Part shown: positions 34,489-43,206 of the stretch, in pieces
Layout of the letters: every line of letters starts with the position of its first letter
Numbering within the stretch: position 1 is the stretch's first letter
From: Flavobacterium aquatile LMG 4008 = ATCC 11947
GTDB taxonomy: Bacteria > Bacteroidota > Bacteroidia > Flavobacteriales > Flavobacteriaceae
Assembly: GCF_000757385.1 (NCBI RefSeq)
Contig: NZ_JRHH01000001.1
Coordinates: forward strand, 578,040-642,039
Length of the DNA stretch: 64,000 nucleotides
Direction of reading: 5' to 3'
Translations under genes and position numbers: made by a program
The notes under the pieces: generated by a model
What the model was told of the DNA's origin: nothing
Seen by the model: the letters and a program-made list of their open reading frames with translations, nothing else
The model's database searches: none

Positions 34489-34520
34489 CAAATATAAGGC
34501 GTTATTATTTATTTTTCAAA
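34489..34520 (-). promoter_or_regulatory. Promoter of the tRNA operon
   Basis: On the minus strand TTTG (34517-34520), 20 bases, TATATTTG (34489-34496), followed by CACCCGCG. The TTTGCACCCGC string recurs at the right edge of the window. Confidence 0.7.
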
Positions 34521-34590
34521 GCAATTTTGTTTTAAATTTACCTTTTTTTAATAATATCTCTTAATGCCTTAATTTATAAGGTTTTATTTT

Positions 34591-35109
34591 ATGAAGAAAG
34601 TTGTTTTAATAGGGTACATGGGTAGTGGTAAGTCGGTTTTGTCTAAAAAAATGTCTGATAAAATTGGAATTTCCTTCGTGGAGCTGGATGAAATGATCGA
34701 AAAAAAATGTGATTTAAGTATTGAAAAAATATTTGCAACTAAAGGCGAATTGTTTTTTAGAAAACTTGAACACCAACTTTTTTTAGAATTATTAGAGTCT
34801 GATGATAATTTAATTATAAGTACTGGTGGAGGAACACCTTGTTACTTTAACAATCATGAACTTTTGCAAAAAGATAATGTGGTTTCTATTTACCTAAAGG
34901 CTTCGATAGATACACTTTTTAATCGTTTAGTTGATGAAAAGCACAAACGACCATTGATTGCTCATTTAAATGACGAAGAGACAAAAGAATTCATTGCTAA
35001 GCATTTATTTGACAGGAGTTTTTACTACAATCAAGCTAATTTTAAAGTGAGTGTTGATGGAAAAAGTATCGATAGCATTGTTGAAGAAATGTATCAGCTA
35101 CTAACTTAA
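34591..35109 (+). CDS. aroK: Shikimate kinase
   Basis: Phosphorylates shikimate to shikimate 3-phosphate with ATP, a step towards chorismate and the aromatic amino acids. 172 residues, the normal length. The P-loop is GYMGSGKS (8-15), Asp33 in ELDEMI and Arg57 in FFRKLE bind shikimate, GGG (79-81) is the conserved glycine turn, and the lid carries KHKRPL with Arg120. Its end overlaps the convergent phosphoribosyltransferase gene by 9 bases. Confidence 0.93.
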   Translation: MKKVVLIGYMGSGKSVLSKKMSDKIGISFVELDEMIEKKCDLSIEKIFATKGELFFRKLEHQLFLELLESDDNLIISTGGGTPCYFNNHELLQKDNVVSIYLKASIDTLFNRLVDEKHKRPLIAHLNDEETKEFIAKHLFDRSFYYNQANFKVSVDGKSIDSIVEEMYQLLT

Positions 35110-35598
35110 AGTTGCATAGGAGTTATCTTTTTCGAAAACAACTGTAACATGTTCTAGAGATGAGGTTGAAAGTGAAATGCCTTTAAAATCAACTTTTATT
35201 GGGTATTTTTTGTGATTTCTGTCAACCAATACAGCAGTTTTAAATTTCTTTAACGGAACATCCAAAAAGTGTTTTACACCATACATTAAGGTAGAACCAG
35301 AGTTTAAAACATCATCAACAAGAATAATTCCTTTGTTTTGATATATTTCTTTTGGAAGCGATGTTTTTATCTCAGAATTTAGGTTTTGTTTGTCTAAAGT
35401 CACCTCGCACAAAATTACTTCTAGTGGAGAAATTGATTGTAAAACGGCTGCTATTTTTTCGGCAAAAACATAGCCATTACTTGCTATTCCTGCTACAATA
35501 ATACTTTCTTCATCAACAAATGTTTCAAATATTTGATAGGCAATTCGCTTGATTTTATGATCGATTTCCTGTTTGTTTAAAATAATATTGTGGCTCAT
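35101..35598 (-). CDS. Phosphoribosyltransferase (PyrR/type I PRT-like)
   Basis: 165-residue type I phosphoribosyltransferase. The PRPP-binding motif is IILVDDVLNSGSTL (91-104) with the two acidic residues. The first lobe has VAGIASNGYVFAEKIA and VTLDK, and LVDRNHKKYPIKVDFKGISLSTS closes the fold, in the manner of PyrR-like proteins. Uracil or purine base salvage, or a PyrR-type regulatory role, are all possible; the sequence alone does not decide. It starts 4 bases after the methyltransferase stop, so these two and the S4 gene form a unit. Confidence 0.8.
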   Translation of the reverse strand: MSHNIILNKQEIDHKIKRIAYQIFETFVDEESIIVAGIASNGYVFAEKIAAVLQSISPLEVILCEVTLDKQNLNSEIKTSLPKEIYQNKGIILVDDVLNSGSTLMYGVKHFLDVPLKKFKTAVLVDRNHKKYPIKVDFKGISLSTSSLEHVTVVFEKDNSYATLS

Positions 35599-35602
35599 GG
35601 TT

Positions 35603-36184
35603 TTATTTTTTTGTAAATATAAAAAAGAGTTCGTTTCCTTGTCTTGGTTTTATCGAATTATATGCAGTTTCTAACTTTTTTACTTCAAAATCATTTTGAA
35701 ATAACGCTAAATACTCTGATTTAGAACCACCAAACGGCGGACCAACATCGGTTAATGGAAATTGAAATAACAATCCGGCAATTTTACCATTTGAATTTAA
35801 TAATGATTTCATTTTTGTTACATAATCTCCTCTTAACGAAGGATCAATTGCACAGAAAAAAGTTTGTTCCAGAATTAAATCATAGGTATCATCATGTTCA
35901 AAAAAATCAGATTTAATTAATTGATTTTCATTGCAATTTGAAACTCTTTCTTTAATATTATCCAATGGTGATTGCGCAAAATCCAATACAAAAACATTTT
36001 GAAATCCGTTGCTTATTAGATATTCAAATTCATAACTATTTCCGGCTCCAGGAATTAAAATTTTAATCGATTTATCTTCAATCTGATCAATATATTCTTT
36101 TAGTGGAGTTGTAATTGTTCCTGCATCCCAACTAATTTCATTGGTTTTATAACGGTTTTCCCAATAATCACTATTCAACTTCAT
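35603..36184 (-). CDS. SAM-dependent methyltransferase, TPMT family
   Basis: 193 residues matching the thiopurine-methyltransferase-like family of bacteria: DYWENRYKTNEISWDAG at the N-terminus, the SAM loop ILIPGAGNSYEFEYL (42-56), VLDFAQSPLDN, LILEQTFFCAIDP and the substrate loop GPPFGGSKSEY. Members methylate small thiols, halides or selenium/tellurium compounds; the substrate here is unknown. It overlaps the S4 gene by 14 bases. Confidence 0.85.
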   Translation of the reverse strand: MKLNSDYWENRYKTNEISWDAGTITTPLKEYIDQIEDKSIKILIPGAGNSYEFEYLISNGFQNVFVLDFAQSPLDNIKERVSNCNENQLIKSDFFEHDDTYDLILEQTFFCAIDPSLRGDYVTKMKSLLNSNGKIAGLLFQFPLTDVGPPFGGSKSEYLALFQNDFEVKKLETAYNSIKPRQGNELFFIFTKK

Positions 36185-36557
36185 CTTCGTCGGTATTGAA
36201 TTCTATATCGTCTAGATCACGTCGGTCTTTTTTAGTTGGTCTACCTGTTCCAGTTTTTCTGTAATGTTCTTTAGAAAGTTTTAAAAGTTCTAAATGAGCA
36301 AATGATTCTGCTGGAGTTTCATCTTTTCGATATACATCAACAAGCTTAGCTCCAACACGATTTGCTGGAACATCCAAAACCGTAATTATATGAGTAATTT
36401 GGTCTTTTCTAAACGTGATTTTATCGGTAGCAAAAACCTCCTTAGAAGCTTTGGCAACTTGACCGTTTACAGTAATATGGTTCTTTTTGCAGGCTTCTGT
36501 TACCATATTTCTAGTTTTGTAATAACGTACGCACCATAAGTATTTGTCTACTCTCAT
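36171..36557 (-). CDS. S4-domain RNA-binding protein (Hsp15-like)
   Basis: 128 residues: an S4 domain at the N-terminus (MRVDKYLWCVRYYKTRNMVTEACKKNHITVNGQVAKAS, with VDK and the RNA-binding basic face) and a charged C-terminus ending in an acidic tail. Hsp15 relatives rescue stalled 50S subunits that carry nascent chains. The gene precedes the methyltransferase with a 14-base overlap. Confidence 0.87.
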   Translation of the reverse strand: MRVDKYLWCVRYYKTRNMVTEACKKNHITVNGQVAKASKEVFATDKITFRKDQITHIITVLDVPANRVGAKLVDVYRKDETPAESFAHLELLKLSKEHYRKTGTGRPTKKDRRDLDDIEFNTDEDEVE

Positions 36558-36636
36558 AATTTTTTCTAAAATCAGCGTTAAATAGTTTACAAAAATAAAT
36601 CAATATTGTATCTTGCGCACCTAATTTAATATAATA

Positions 36637-37566
36637 ATGAACAAATATTTTAAAATTATTTTTTCTCTATCGATTATTGTAACACTTTTTTCATGTGAAA
36701 AAGAAGATAATAATCCTGTAGTAAAGCTGAGAGATTATACAGAACAGTATGCCGCAGATATTGACTCAATTGATAAATTTATTGATACACACTCAATGAC
36801 AGTGGATGCTGATTATAATGTTACTTTTACAGAGATTACAGCCGAATCTCCACCAGGAACTCTTAATATTAGAGATGAGTATGCAGATGAGTTACAATTT
36901 AAAACTGTAACCAACGAAACTCATGGAGTTGATTATAAAATTTACTTTATAAAACTTCGTGAAGGTGATGGTGAAAGACCTTCAGCTGTAGATTCAATTC
37001 ATGTTAGCTACAGAGGAGTAGAAACTATCGAAGGAGAACAATTTGATTTTGCTCAAAATCCTGTGTGGTTTAATACAGATGAATTAGTACCAGGTTGGAG
37101 TGAAATAATGCCATATTTTAAAACTGGCACTTACGATCCAGCAGATGGACCTGACCCGGTAACCTTTAGTGGTTATGGCGCCGGTGTAATGTTTTTACCA
37201 TCTGGAATGGGATATTATAACATATCTCAAGGTGTAATTAGTGCCTATTCTAATTTAGTATTTTCATTTAAGCTTTATGAGTTGAGATATAGAGATCATG
37301 ATAGAGATGGTATATTATCAAAAGATGAAATTGAAAATGTTTTAAATAATGATCCAAGAAAGTATGATAGTGATGGCGATGACATTCCTAATTATTTTGA
37401 TAACGATGATGATGGAGACAGAGTGTTGACTAAATTTGAATTAAAAAAACCAGATGGAACTTATCACACCTTTGAAACTGTTCCAGGATGTGACGGTTTA
37501 GCAACCGATCCTGCTAGAGTAAGAAGATATTTAGATCCTACTTGTAAACCACCTTTTATAAATTAA
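36637..37566 (+). CDS. FKBP-type peptidyl-prolyl isomerase lipoprotein with Asp-rich calcium-like repeats
   Basis: 309 residues. The signal peptide ends in lipobox TLFSC (Cys20), so it is a lipoprotein. An FKBP domain spans about 105-230: DSIHVSYRGVETIEGEQFD, the ligand-pocket PGWSEIMPYFKTG, and GAGVMFLPSGMGYYN. The C-terminal part contains DHDRDGILSKDE, DSDGDDIPNYFDNDDDGDR, repeats like EF-hand or thrombospondin type 3 calcium loops. FKBP lipoproteins in this family assist outer-membrane or gliding protein folding. The calcium-binding extension is unusual for an FKBP and suggests calcium-dependent placement; that is inference. Confidence 0.85.
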   Translation: MNKYFKIIFSLSIIVTLFSCEKEDNNPVVKLRDYTEQYAADIDSIDKFIDTHSMTVDADYNVTFTEITAESPPGTLNIRDEYADELQFKTVTNETHGVDYKIYFIKLREGDGERPSAVDSIHVSYRGVETIEGEQFDFAQNPVWFNTDELVPGWSEIMPYFKTGTYDPADGPDPVTFSGYGAGVMFLPSGMGYYNISQGVISAYSNLVFSFKLYELRYRDHDRDGILSKDEIENVLNNDPRKYDSDGDDIPNYFDNDDDGDRVLTKFELKKPDGTYHTFETVPGCDGLATDPARVRRYLDPTCKPPFIN

Positions 37567-37574
37567 TAAAGCAT

Positions 37575-37610
37575 AAAAAAAACCAGTTCATTTTGAACTG
37601 GTTTTTTTAT
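37575..37610. terminator. Bidirectional terminator between FKBP and transketolase genes
   Basis: AACCAGTTCA (37581-37590), TTT, TGAACTGGTT (37594-37603), with A- and T-runs outside. Confidence 0.88.
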
Positions 37611-37624
37611 ATCTAATAATGAAA

Positions 37625-38578
37625 TTATTTTCTTTTAATAACTCGTTCTACAGCTTCAACAATAGCTTGATTGTTAAGTTTGTATTTCTCCATAAGTTGT
37701 TCTGGAGTTCCGCTTTCGCCAAATGAATCTTGAACTGCTACAAACTCTTGCGGAGTTGGATTGTTTAACGATAAAGTTCTAGCAACGCTTTCTCCTAATC
37801 CACCAAGAATATTGTGTTCTTCTGCAGTTACGACACAACCTGTTTTTCCAACCGATTTTAGAATTGCTTCTTCGTCTAATGGTTTTATAGTGTGGATATT
37901 AATTACTTCAGCCGAAATTCCTTTTGCTTCAAGTGCTTCTGCTGCAATTAATGCTTCCCAAACTAAATGTCCTGTAGCAATAATAGTAACATCTGAACCT
38001 TCGTTTAAAAGTATTGCTTTTCCAATTACAAATGGTTCGTCTGCTGGCATAAAGTTAGGTACAACAGGACGACCAAAACGTAAATAAGTTGGACCATGAT
38101 GATCTGCCAAAGCCAAAGTAGCTGCTTTTGTTTGATTGTAATCGCAAGTATTGATAACAGTCATTCCCGGTAACATCTTCATCAAACCAATATCTTCTAA
38201 TATTTGGTGTGTTGCTCCATCTTCTCCTAATGTTAATCCGGCGTGAGAAGCACAAATTTTTACGTTTTTATCTGAATAAGCAACCGATTGACGAATTTGA
38301 TCATAAACTCTTCCTGTAGAAAAGTTAGCAAATGTTCCAGTAAACGGAATTTTTCCACCGATAGTTAAACCAGCAGCAATTCCAATCATGTTGGCTTCAG
38401 CAATTCCAATTTGGAAAAAACGCTCTGGATGATTTTTTTTGAAATCGTCAAATTTTAATGAACCAATTAAATCGGCACACAAGGCAACAACGTTTTCGTT
38501 TTTTTGTCCCAATTCGGTCATTCCTGCACCAAATCCTGAACGGGTATCTTTACTTCCTGTATTTTCGTATTTTTTCAT
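37625..38578 (-). CDS. Transketolase, C-terminal subunit
   Basis: The pyrimidine-binding and C-terminal halves of transketolase as a separate 317-residue chain. An open frame extends further back, but the ATG at 38578 (MKKYENTGSKDTRSGFG) is right for the family and 5 bases after the upstream gene. FFQIGIAEANMIGIAAGLTIGG holds the catalytic Glu of the pyrimidine domain, and the C-terminal domain runs from about 190 to 317. It works with the N-terminal subunit in the pentose phosphate pathway. Split transketolases are common in Bacteroidota. Confidence 0.92.
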   Translation of the reverse strand: MKKYENTGSKDTRSGFGAGMTELGQKNENVVALCADLIGSLKFDDFKKNHPERFFQIGIAEANMIGIAAGLTIGGKIPFTGTFANFSTGRVYDQIRQSVAYSDKNVKICASHAGLTLGEDGATHQILEDIGLMKMLPGMTVINTCDYNQTKAATLALADHHGPTYLRFGRPVVPNFMPADEPFVIGKAILLNEGSDVTIIATGHLVWEALIAAEALEAKGISAEVINIHTIKPLDEEAILKSVGKTGCVVTAEEHNILGGLGESVARTLSLNNPTPQEFVAVQDSFGESGTPEQLMEKYKLNNQAIVEAVERVIKRK

Positions 38579-38582
38579 GATT

Positions 38583-39434
38583 CTAGTAGTCGCTTTGTGT
38601 TTCAGTATAATTTTGTGCCAATGCAGTTTCCAATTGCGCATCATTTGGTGCTTTTCCGTGCCATGCATGAGTATGCATCATAAAATCTACACCATGACCC
38701 ATTTCTGTGTGCAATAAAACGCAAACGGGTTTTCCTTTTCCTGTTCTTGATTTAGCATCAGTCATTCCAGCAATTATCGCTTCGATATCATTTCCAGCAG
38801 TAATTTCTAAAACATCCCAACCAAATGCTTCAAACTTAGCGCGAACGCTTCCCATGTTTAAAACTTCGTCTGTTGTTCCGTCAATTTGCTTTCCGTTTAA
38901 ATCGATTGTTGCAATTAAGTTATCCACTTTTTTAGCCGATGCATACATAATTGCTTCCCAGTTTTGACCTTCTTGTAATTCTCCATCGCCTAAAAGTGCA
39001 TAAATCAAATGATTACAATTGTTCAATTTTTTAGCTTGTGCTGCTCCAATAGAAACCGATAAACCTTGTCCTAATGAACCCGATGCAACTCTAACTCCAG
39101 GTAAACCTTCATGTGTAGTAGGATGTCCTTGCAAGCGTGTGTTTAATTTTCTAAAAGTTGCCAATTCTGAAACTGGAAAATAACCACTTCTAGCCAAAAC
39201 GCTGTAAAAAACTGGTGAAATATGACCATTTGATAAGAAAAATAAATCTTCTCCAATACCATTCATGTCAAATCCTTCTTTTCTGTCCATTAATTCTTGG
39301 TATAATGTCACCAAAAATTCAGTACAACCTAATGAACCTCCAGGATGTCCAGAGTTTACGGCATGTACCATTCGAAGAATGTCTCTTCGTACTTGTGTTG
39401 AAAAATCTTGTAATTGTTGTGTGTTAGTCTTCAT
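38583..39434 (-). CDS. Transketolase, N-terminal subunit
   Basis: The thiamine-diphosphate pyrophosphate-binding half, 283 residues. Signatures are VNSGHPGGSLGCTEFLVTLY (26-46), the ThDP motif GDGELQEGQNWEA and DLNGKQIDG, the typical GDG..N pattern (about 154-185). It is immediately upstream of the C-terminal subunit gene, so the two chains are made together. It transfers two-carbon units between sugar phosphates. Confidence 0.92.
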   Translation of the reverse strand: MKTNTQQLQDFSTQVRRDILRMVHAVNSGHPGGSLGCTEFLVTLYQELMDRKEGFDMNGIGEDLFFLSNGHISPVFYSVLARSGYFPVSELATFRKLNTRLQGHPTTHEGLPGVRVASGSLGQGLSVSIGAAQAKKLNNCNHLIYALLGDGELQEGQNWEAIMYASAKKVDNLIATIDLNGKQIDGTTDEVLNMGSVRAKFEAFGWDVLEITAGNDIEAIIAGMTDAKSRTGKGKPVCVLLHTEMGHGVDFMMHTHAWHGKAPNDAQLETALAQNYTETQSDY

Positions 39435-39536
39435 TTTGTTTGTTAAAGTTAAACTGCCGCAAAGATAATCAGATAATTCGATTTTTAGTTTAATGAGGTT
39501 TTAGACTTTTAAAAAGTTATCTACAAATTGGAAATA

Positions 39537-39574
39537 AAAAAGATTGAAATCAATTTTAAATCAATTTCAATCTT
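39537..39574 (-). terminator. Hairpin downstream of the small lipoprotein gene
   Basis: AGATTGAAAT (39541-39550) and ATTTCAATCT (39563-39572), with a 12-base loop and an A/T flank, in terminator position for the minus-strand small gene. Confidence 0.6.
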
Positions 39575-39597
39575 TAGTAGATAATTTAATTTCATAA

Positions 39598-39771
39598 TTA
39601 ACTCTTTTTAGAAAACTTGCTGATAATAAATATTATAACTGCAATAACTGCAATCACGATAAAAATTCCGACTCCCATTCCAGCTTTAAAAATGCCTTCT
39701 ATCAGTTCGCAACTTGTAAATAGAAATGAAATCAAAAATAAAGGAACGATTTTTTTTAGTAGATTTTGCAT
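39598..39771 (-). CDS. Small membrane lipoprotein (57 aa)
   Basis: ATG at 39771, TAA at 39598, 57 residues. A signal peptide leads to lipobox FTSC (Cys21), then ELIEGIFKAGMGVG and a second hydrophobic helix (IFIVIAVIAVIIFII) with a basic end SKFSKKS. A lipoprotein with a glycine-rich segment and C-terminal membrane span like this is conserved in flavobacteria; I know of no function. The open frame, codon use and downstream hairpin support a real gene. It occupies most of the 540-base gap between the transketolase and tgt genes. Confidence 0.7.
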   Translation of the reverse strand: MQNLLKKIVPLFLISFLFTSCELIEGIFKAGMGVGIFIVIAVIAVIIFIISKFSKKS

Positions 39772-39977
39772 GATATTTTTTGTTTAAAGGTTACTTATTT
39801 CGTTTAATCAAATTTCAGAATTTTACCTTTTTTATCTCTTATACTATTTTAGTTTTAATTTATATTATTTACTCTTTTGTGGTTTTAATAGTACAAAATC
39901 ATAAATCAGTATTAAAAATTTACATTTACTAATTCAATTTTTTTTATTCTGTTATCTTTGCCACTTCAAATAGTTAT

Positions 39978-41108
39978 ATGAAATTCGATTTATTACAAAA
40001 AGACCCAAATTCTAATGCCCGAGCAGGAACAATAACTACCGATCACGGAGTTATAGAAACCCCAATTTTTATGCCTGTAGGAACTGTTGCCTCTGTAAAA
40101 GGTGTGCATCAGCGCGAATTGAAAGACGATATTAATCCAGATATTATTTTAGGAAATACTTATCATTTATACTTGCGTCCACAAACAGAAATTCTTGAAA
40201 AAGCTGGCGGATTACATAAATTTATGAATTGGGATAGAAATATTCTTACTGATTCTGGTGGATATCAAGTGTATTCGCTTTCTGCAAATAGAAAAATTAA
40301 AGAAGAAGGAGTGAAGTTTAAATCGCACATTGATGGTTCGTACCACTTCTTTACACCCGAAAATGTAATGGAAATTCAGCGCACAATTGGTGCTGATATC
40401 ATCATGGCATTTGACGAATGTACACCATATCCTTGCGATTATCGATATGCGCAACGTTCGATGAAAATGACGCACCGTTGGTTAGACCGATGCATCAATC
40501 ATTTGGATAAATTACCTTTCAAATATGGTTATGAGCAAACGTTCTTTCCTATAGTTCAAGGAAGTACTTATAAAGATTTACGTCAGCAATCGGCAGAATA
40601 TATTGCCAATTCTAATCAACAAGGAAATGCCATTGGTGGACTTTCTGTAGGTGAACCAGCCGAAGAAATGTATGCAATGACTGAGGTAGTTTGTGAAATA
40701 CTTCCAGAAGACAAACCAAGATATTTAATGGGCGTTGGAACTCCAATAAATATTTTAGAAAATATTGCACTCGGAATTGATATGTTCGATTGTGTAATGC
40801 CAACAAGAAATGCGAGAAACGGAATGCTATTCACAGCAAACGGAACCATAAACATTAAAAATAAAAAATGGGAAGCCGATTTCTCTCCAGTAGATGAAAT
40901 GGGAATCACATTTGTTGATACCGAATATACTAAAGCCTATCTTCGTCACCTTTTTGCTGCAAACGAATATTTAGGAAAGCAAATTGCAACAATCCACAAT
41001 TTAGGTTTCTATATGTGGTTGGTTCGTGAAGCAAGAAAACATATCTTAGCTGGCGATTTTAGAACATGGAAAGATATGATGGTAAAAAATATGAGCCAAA
41101 GACTTTAA
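39978..41108 (+). CDS. tgt: Queuine tRNA-ribosyltransferase
   Basis: Exchanges guanine-34 of tRNAs with GUN anticodons for the queuine precursor. 376 residues in the TIM-barrel family. Asp92 in LTDSGGYQ and the covalent nucleophile Asp271 in FDCVMPTRNARNG are present. The C-terminal zinc site is not: where bacterial enzymes have three cysteines, this one has DEMGITFVDTEYTKAYLRHL without cysteine, only His324. I believe this is shared by many Bacteroidota enzymes. A TATCTTTG box at 39953 probably drives it. LptF/G family and EamA genes follow. Confidence 0.93.
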   Translation: MKFDLLQKDPNSNARAGTITTDHGVIETPIFMPVGTVASVKGVHQRELKDDINPDIILGNTYHLYLRPQTEILEKAGGLHKFMNWDRNILTDSGGYQVYSLSANRKIKEEGVKFKSHIDGSYHFFTPENVMEIQRTIGADIIMAFDECTPYPCDYRYAQRSMKMTHRWLDRCINHLDKLPFKYGYEQTFFPIVQGSTYKDLRQQSAEYIANSNQQGNAIGGLSVGEPAEEMYAMTEVVCEILPEDKPRYLMGVGTPINILENIALGIDMFDCVMPTRNARNGMLFTANGTINIKNKKWEADFSPVDEMGITFVDTEYTKAYLRHLFAANEYLGKQIATIHNLGFYMWLVREARKHILAGDFRTWKDMMVKNMSQRL

Positions 41109-41118
41109 CCGTTTATTG

Positions 41119-41136
41119 TTTATAGTTAACTATAAA
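41119..41136. repeat. Perfect 18-bp palindrome after tgt
   Basis: TTTATAGTTAACTATAAA lies between tgt and the permease gene, inside a wider GTTTAT...ATAAAC pair (41111-41152). It could be a regulatory or an mRNA-end structure; no T-run supports a terminator. Confidence 0.5.
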
Positions 41137-41158
41137 TGAGAAACCATAAACTTTATGA

Positions 41159-42244
41159 ATGTTAAAAATAATTGATAAATACATTTTAAAGCGCTATTTA
41201 GCAACATTTTCAGTGATGTTGTTGATGTTTATTCCTATTGGAATTATCATCGACGTATCTGAAAAAGTAAATAAAATGATTGCGAACAAAGTACCTTTCA
41301 AGGAAATTGCTATCTATTATTTTGACTTTACAATCTATTTTGCCAATTTACTATTCCCTATATTTTTATTTTTATCAATTATTTGGTTTACCTCAAAATT
41401 GGCCAATAATACTGAGATTATTGCCATTTTAAGTTCTGGAATTTCATTTTCTCGCTTTTTAAGACCTTATATTATTGGTGCAACAGCAGTTTCTTTATTT
41501 GCTTTGCTAATGGGTTTCTTTTTAGTTCCAAGTGCAAGTGCCGGATTTAAAAATTTTAGGTATATGTATCTAAATAATTCTGGTATTAGCGGAATGAGAG
41601 ATAACTCGGATGTTTACCGACAAATTAGTGATGATGAATACATTTATGTTAGTAATTTCAATAATGTTTCAAAAGTTGCTTTTAATTTTTCGCTTGAAAA
41701 ATTTAAAGATGGAAAATTATTATATAAAATTAATGCTTCTCGATTAAAATGGAATCCAAAAGATAGTACATACACAATGTTCAACTATAAAAAAAGAACA
41801 ATAGGTTTGTTGGATGATGTTTTTGAAAAAGCCGATAAGAAAGATGCTAAATTCAATTTCGATTTAGATGATTTATCGCCTGTAGTTTTTATTGCCGAAA
41901 CACTTTCTTATGGAGAATTAACTAGTTTTATCGAAAAAGAACGTAAGCGCGGATCATCTAATATCAATACCTATTTGGTTGTTCTTTACAAAAAGTATAG
42001 TATTCCAGTTGCAGCTTTTATCCTAACAATTATTGCAGTTTCTGTTTCCTCCATGAAACGTCGAGGCGGAATGGGTTCTAACTTAGCAATCGGAATTTTA
42101 CTAGCATTTTCATTCGTATTTCTCGATAAAATATTTGGTGTTTTAGCCGAAAAATCATCTTTTCCACCAATTATTGCTGTTTGGATTCCAAATATTGTTT
42201 TCGGAATTTTAGCAATTTACCTTCTTAGAAATGCTAAGCGATAA
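41159..42244 (+). CDS. LptF/LptG family lipopolysaccharide export permease
   Basis: 361 residues of the YjgP/YjgQ family: N-terminal membrane helices (IDKYILKRYLATFSVMLLMF), a periplasmic beta-jellyroll (about 130-260) and a C-terminal helix group with SVSSMKRRGGMGSNLAIGILLAF, the conserved coupling segment. With LptB and LptC it extracts lipopolysaccharide from the inner membrane. It overlaps the next gene by 14 bases. Whether F or G cannot be decided from this copy alone. Confidence 0.88.
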   Translation: MLKIIDKYILKRYLATFSVMLLMFIPIGIIIDVSEKVNKMIANKVPFKEIAIYYFDFTIYFANLLFPIFLFLSIIWFTSKLANNTEIIAILSSGISFSRFLRPYIIGATAVSLFALLMGFFLVPSASAGFKNFRYMYLNNSGISGMRDNSDVYRQISDDEYIYVSNFNNVSKVAFNFSLEKFKDGKLLYKINASRLKWNPKDSTYTMFNYKKRTIGLLDDVFEKADKKDAKFNFDLDDLSPVVFIAETLSYGELTSFIEKERKRGSSNINTYLVVLYKKYSIPVAAFILTIIAVSVSSMKRRGGMGSNLAIGILLAFSFVFLDKIFGVLAEKSSFPPIIAVWIPNIVFGILAIYLLRNAKR

Positions 42245-43112
42245 TACCAAAAGTTATTTACATCTTCACCTCATAGTTTTTATTTGGGGCTTTACCGCAA
42301 TTCTTGGCGCACTGATAACTCTTGAAGCGATGCCATTGGTTTGGTTTCGCATGTTATTTGCGGTATTTTTTATTCTAATTTATATCAAATGGAAGAAAAT
42401 TCCAATAACGGTTCCTAAGAAAGTAATTCTTAAATTTCTTGTCGCAGGATTGATAATTGCATTGCATTGGTTTACTTTTTTTAGAGCAATAAAAGTTTCA
42501 AATGTGTCGATAACTTTAGCTTGTTTATCGACAGGAGCTTTTTTTACCTCAATAATAGAACCAATTTTCTTTAAAAAGAAGATGGTTTGGTACGAAATAT
42601 TTTTCGGATTAATAGTTGTTTTCGGACTCACAATTATCTTTAATGTAGAAGGTAAATACGTTGAAGGAATTGCTTTGGCATTGACATCTGCTTTTCTCTC
42701 AGCTTCATTTGCAGTGATTAATAGTAAGTTTGTCCAGCAGTATGATGCTACGGTAATTTCGTTTTATGAACTTTCAGGCGGTGTACTTTTCTTCTCAGTT
42801 TTTCTGCTTTTTTTAGGAAGTTTTAATGCTGATTTCTTTAAATTATCAGTAGAAGATTTTGTTTATTTGATGATATTGAGTTCGGTGTGTACAGCTTATG
42901 CTTTTATTGCATCAACAGCTGTTATGAAATTTTTAAGTCCTTATACTGTGATGCTTACTATAAATCTTGAACCTATTTACGGAATCATTCTTGCCGTTTT
43001 ATGGTTTAAAGATAAAGAGCAAATGAGTCCAGAATTTTATATTGGAGCAGTAATAATTTTAATTACAGTTATAATAAACGGAATCATAAAAAGCAGAGCA
43101 AAAGCAACTTAG
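42231..43112 (+). CDS. EamA/DMT-family transporter
   Basis: 293-residue inner-membrane protein with ten helices in two EamA halves. The first half starts HLIVFIWGFTAILGALITLEAMPLVWFRM, and the second half ends with NLEPIYGIILAVLWFKDKEQMSPEFYIGA, both family marks. Substrates of such exporters are metabolites or amino acids and unpredictable here. It overlaps the upstream permease gene by 14 bases. Confidence 0.88.
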   Translation: MLSDNTKSYLHLHLIVFIWGFTAILGALITLEAMPLVWFRMLFAVFFILIYIKWKKIPITVPKKVILKFLVAGLIIALHWFTFFRAIKVSNVSITLACLSTGAFFTSIIEPIFFKKKMVWYEIFFGLIVVFGLTIIFNVEGKYVEGIALALTSAFLSASFAVINSKFVQQYDATVISFYELSGGVLFFSVFLLFLGSFNADFFKLSVEDFVYLMILSSVCTAYAFIASTAVMKFLSPYTVMLTINLEPIYGIILAVLWFKDKEQMSPEFYIGAVIILITVIINGIIKSRAKAT

Positions 43113-43165
43113 CTATTGTTTGAAACTTATAATGCAAAATTACTTTTACAGACGATTTAAAATTT

Positions 43166-43173
43166 TATCTTTG
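43166..43173 (+). promoter_or_regulatory. -7 box upstream of accA
   Basis: TATCTTTG, 33 bases before the accA ATG; the -33 region is T-rich without a perfect TTTG. Confidence 0.5.
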
Positions 43174-43206
43174 TAATTCGAATTTTAATTAAAACGAACA
43201 AATCCT

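Noticed and set aside
38055..39468. Several frames of 60-110 codons antisense to the transketolase genes
   Set aside because: They lie fully within clearly real genes, and their composition is that of shadows.
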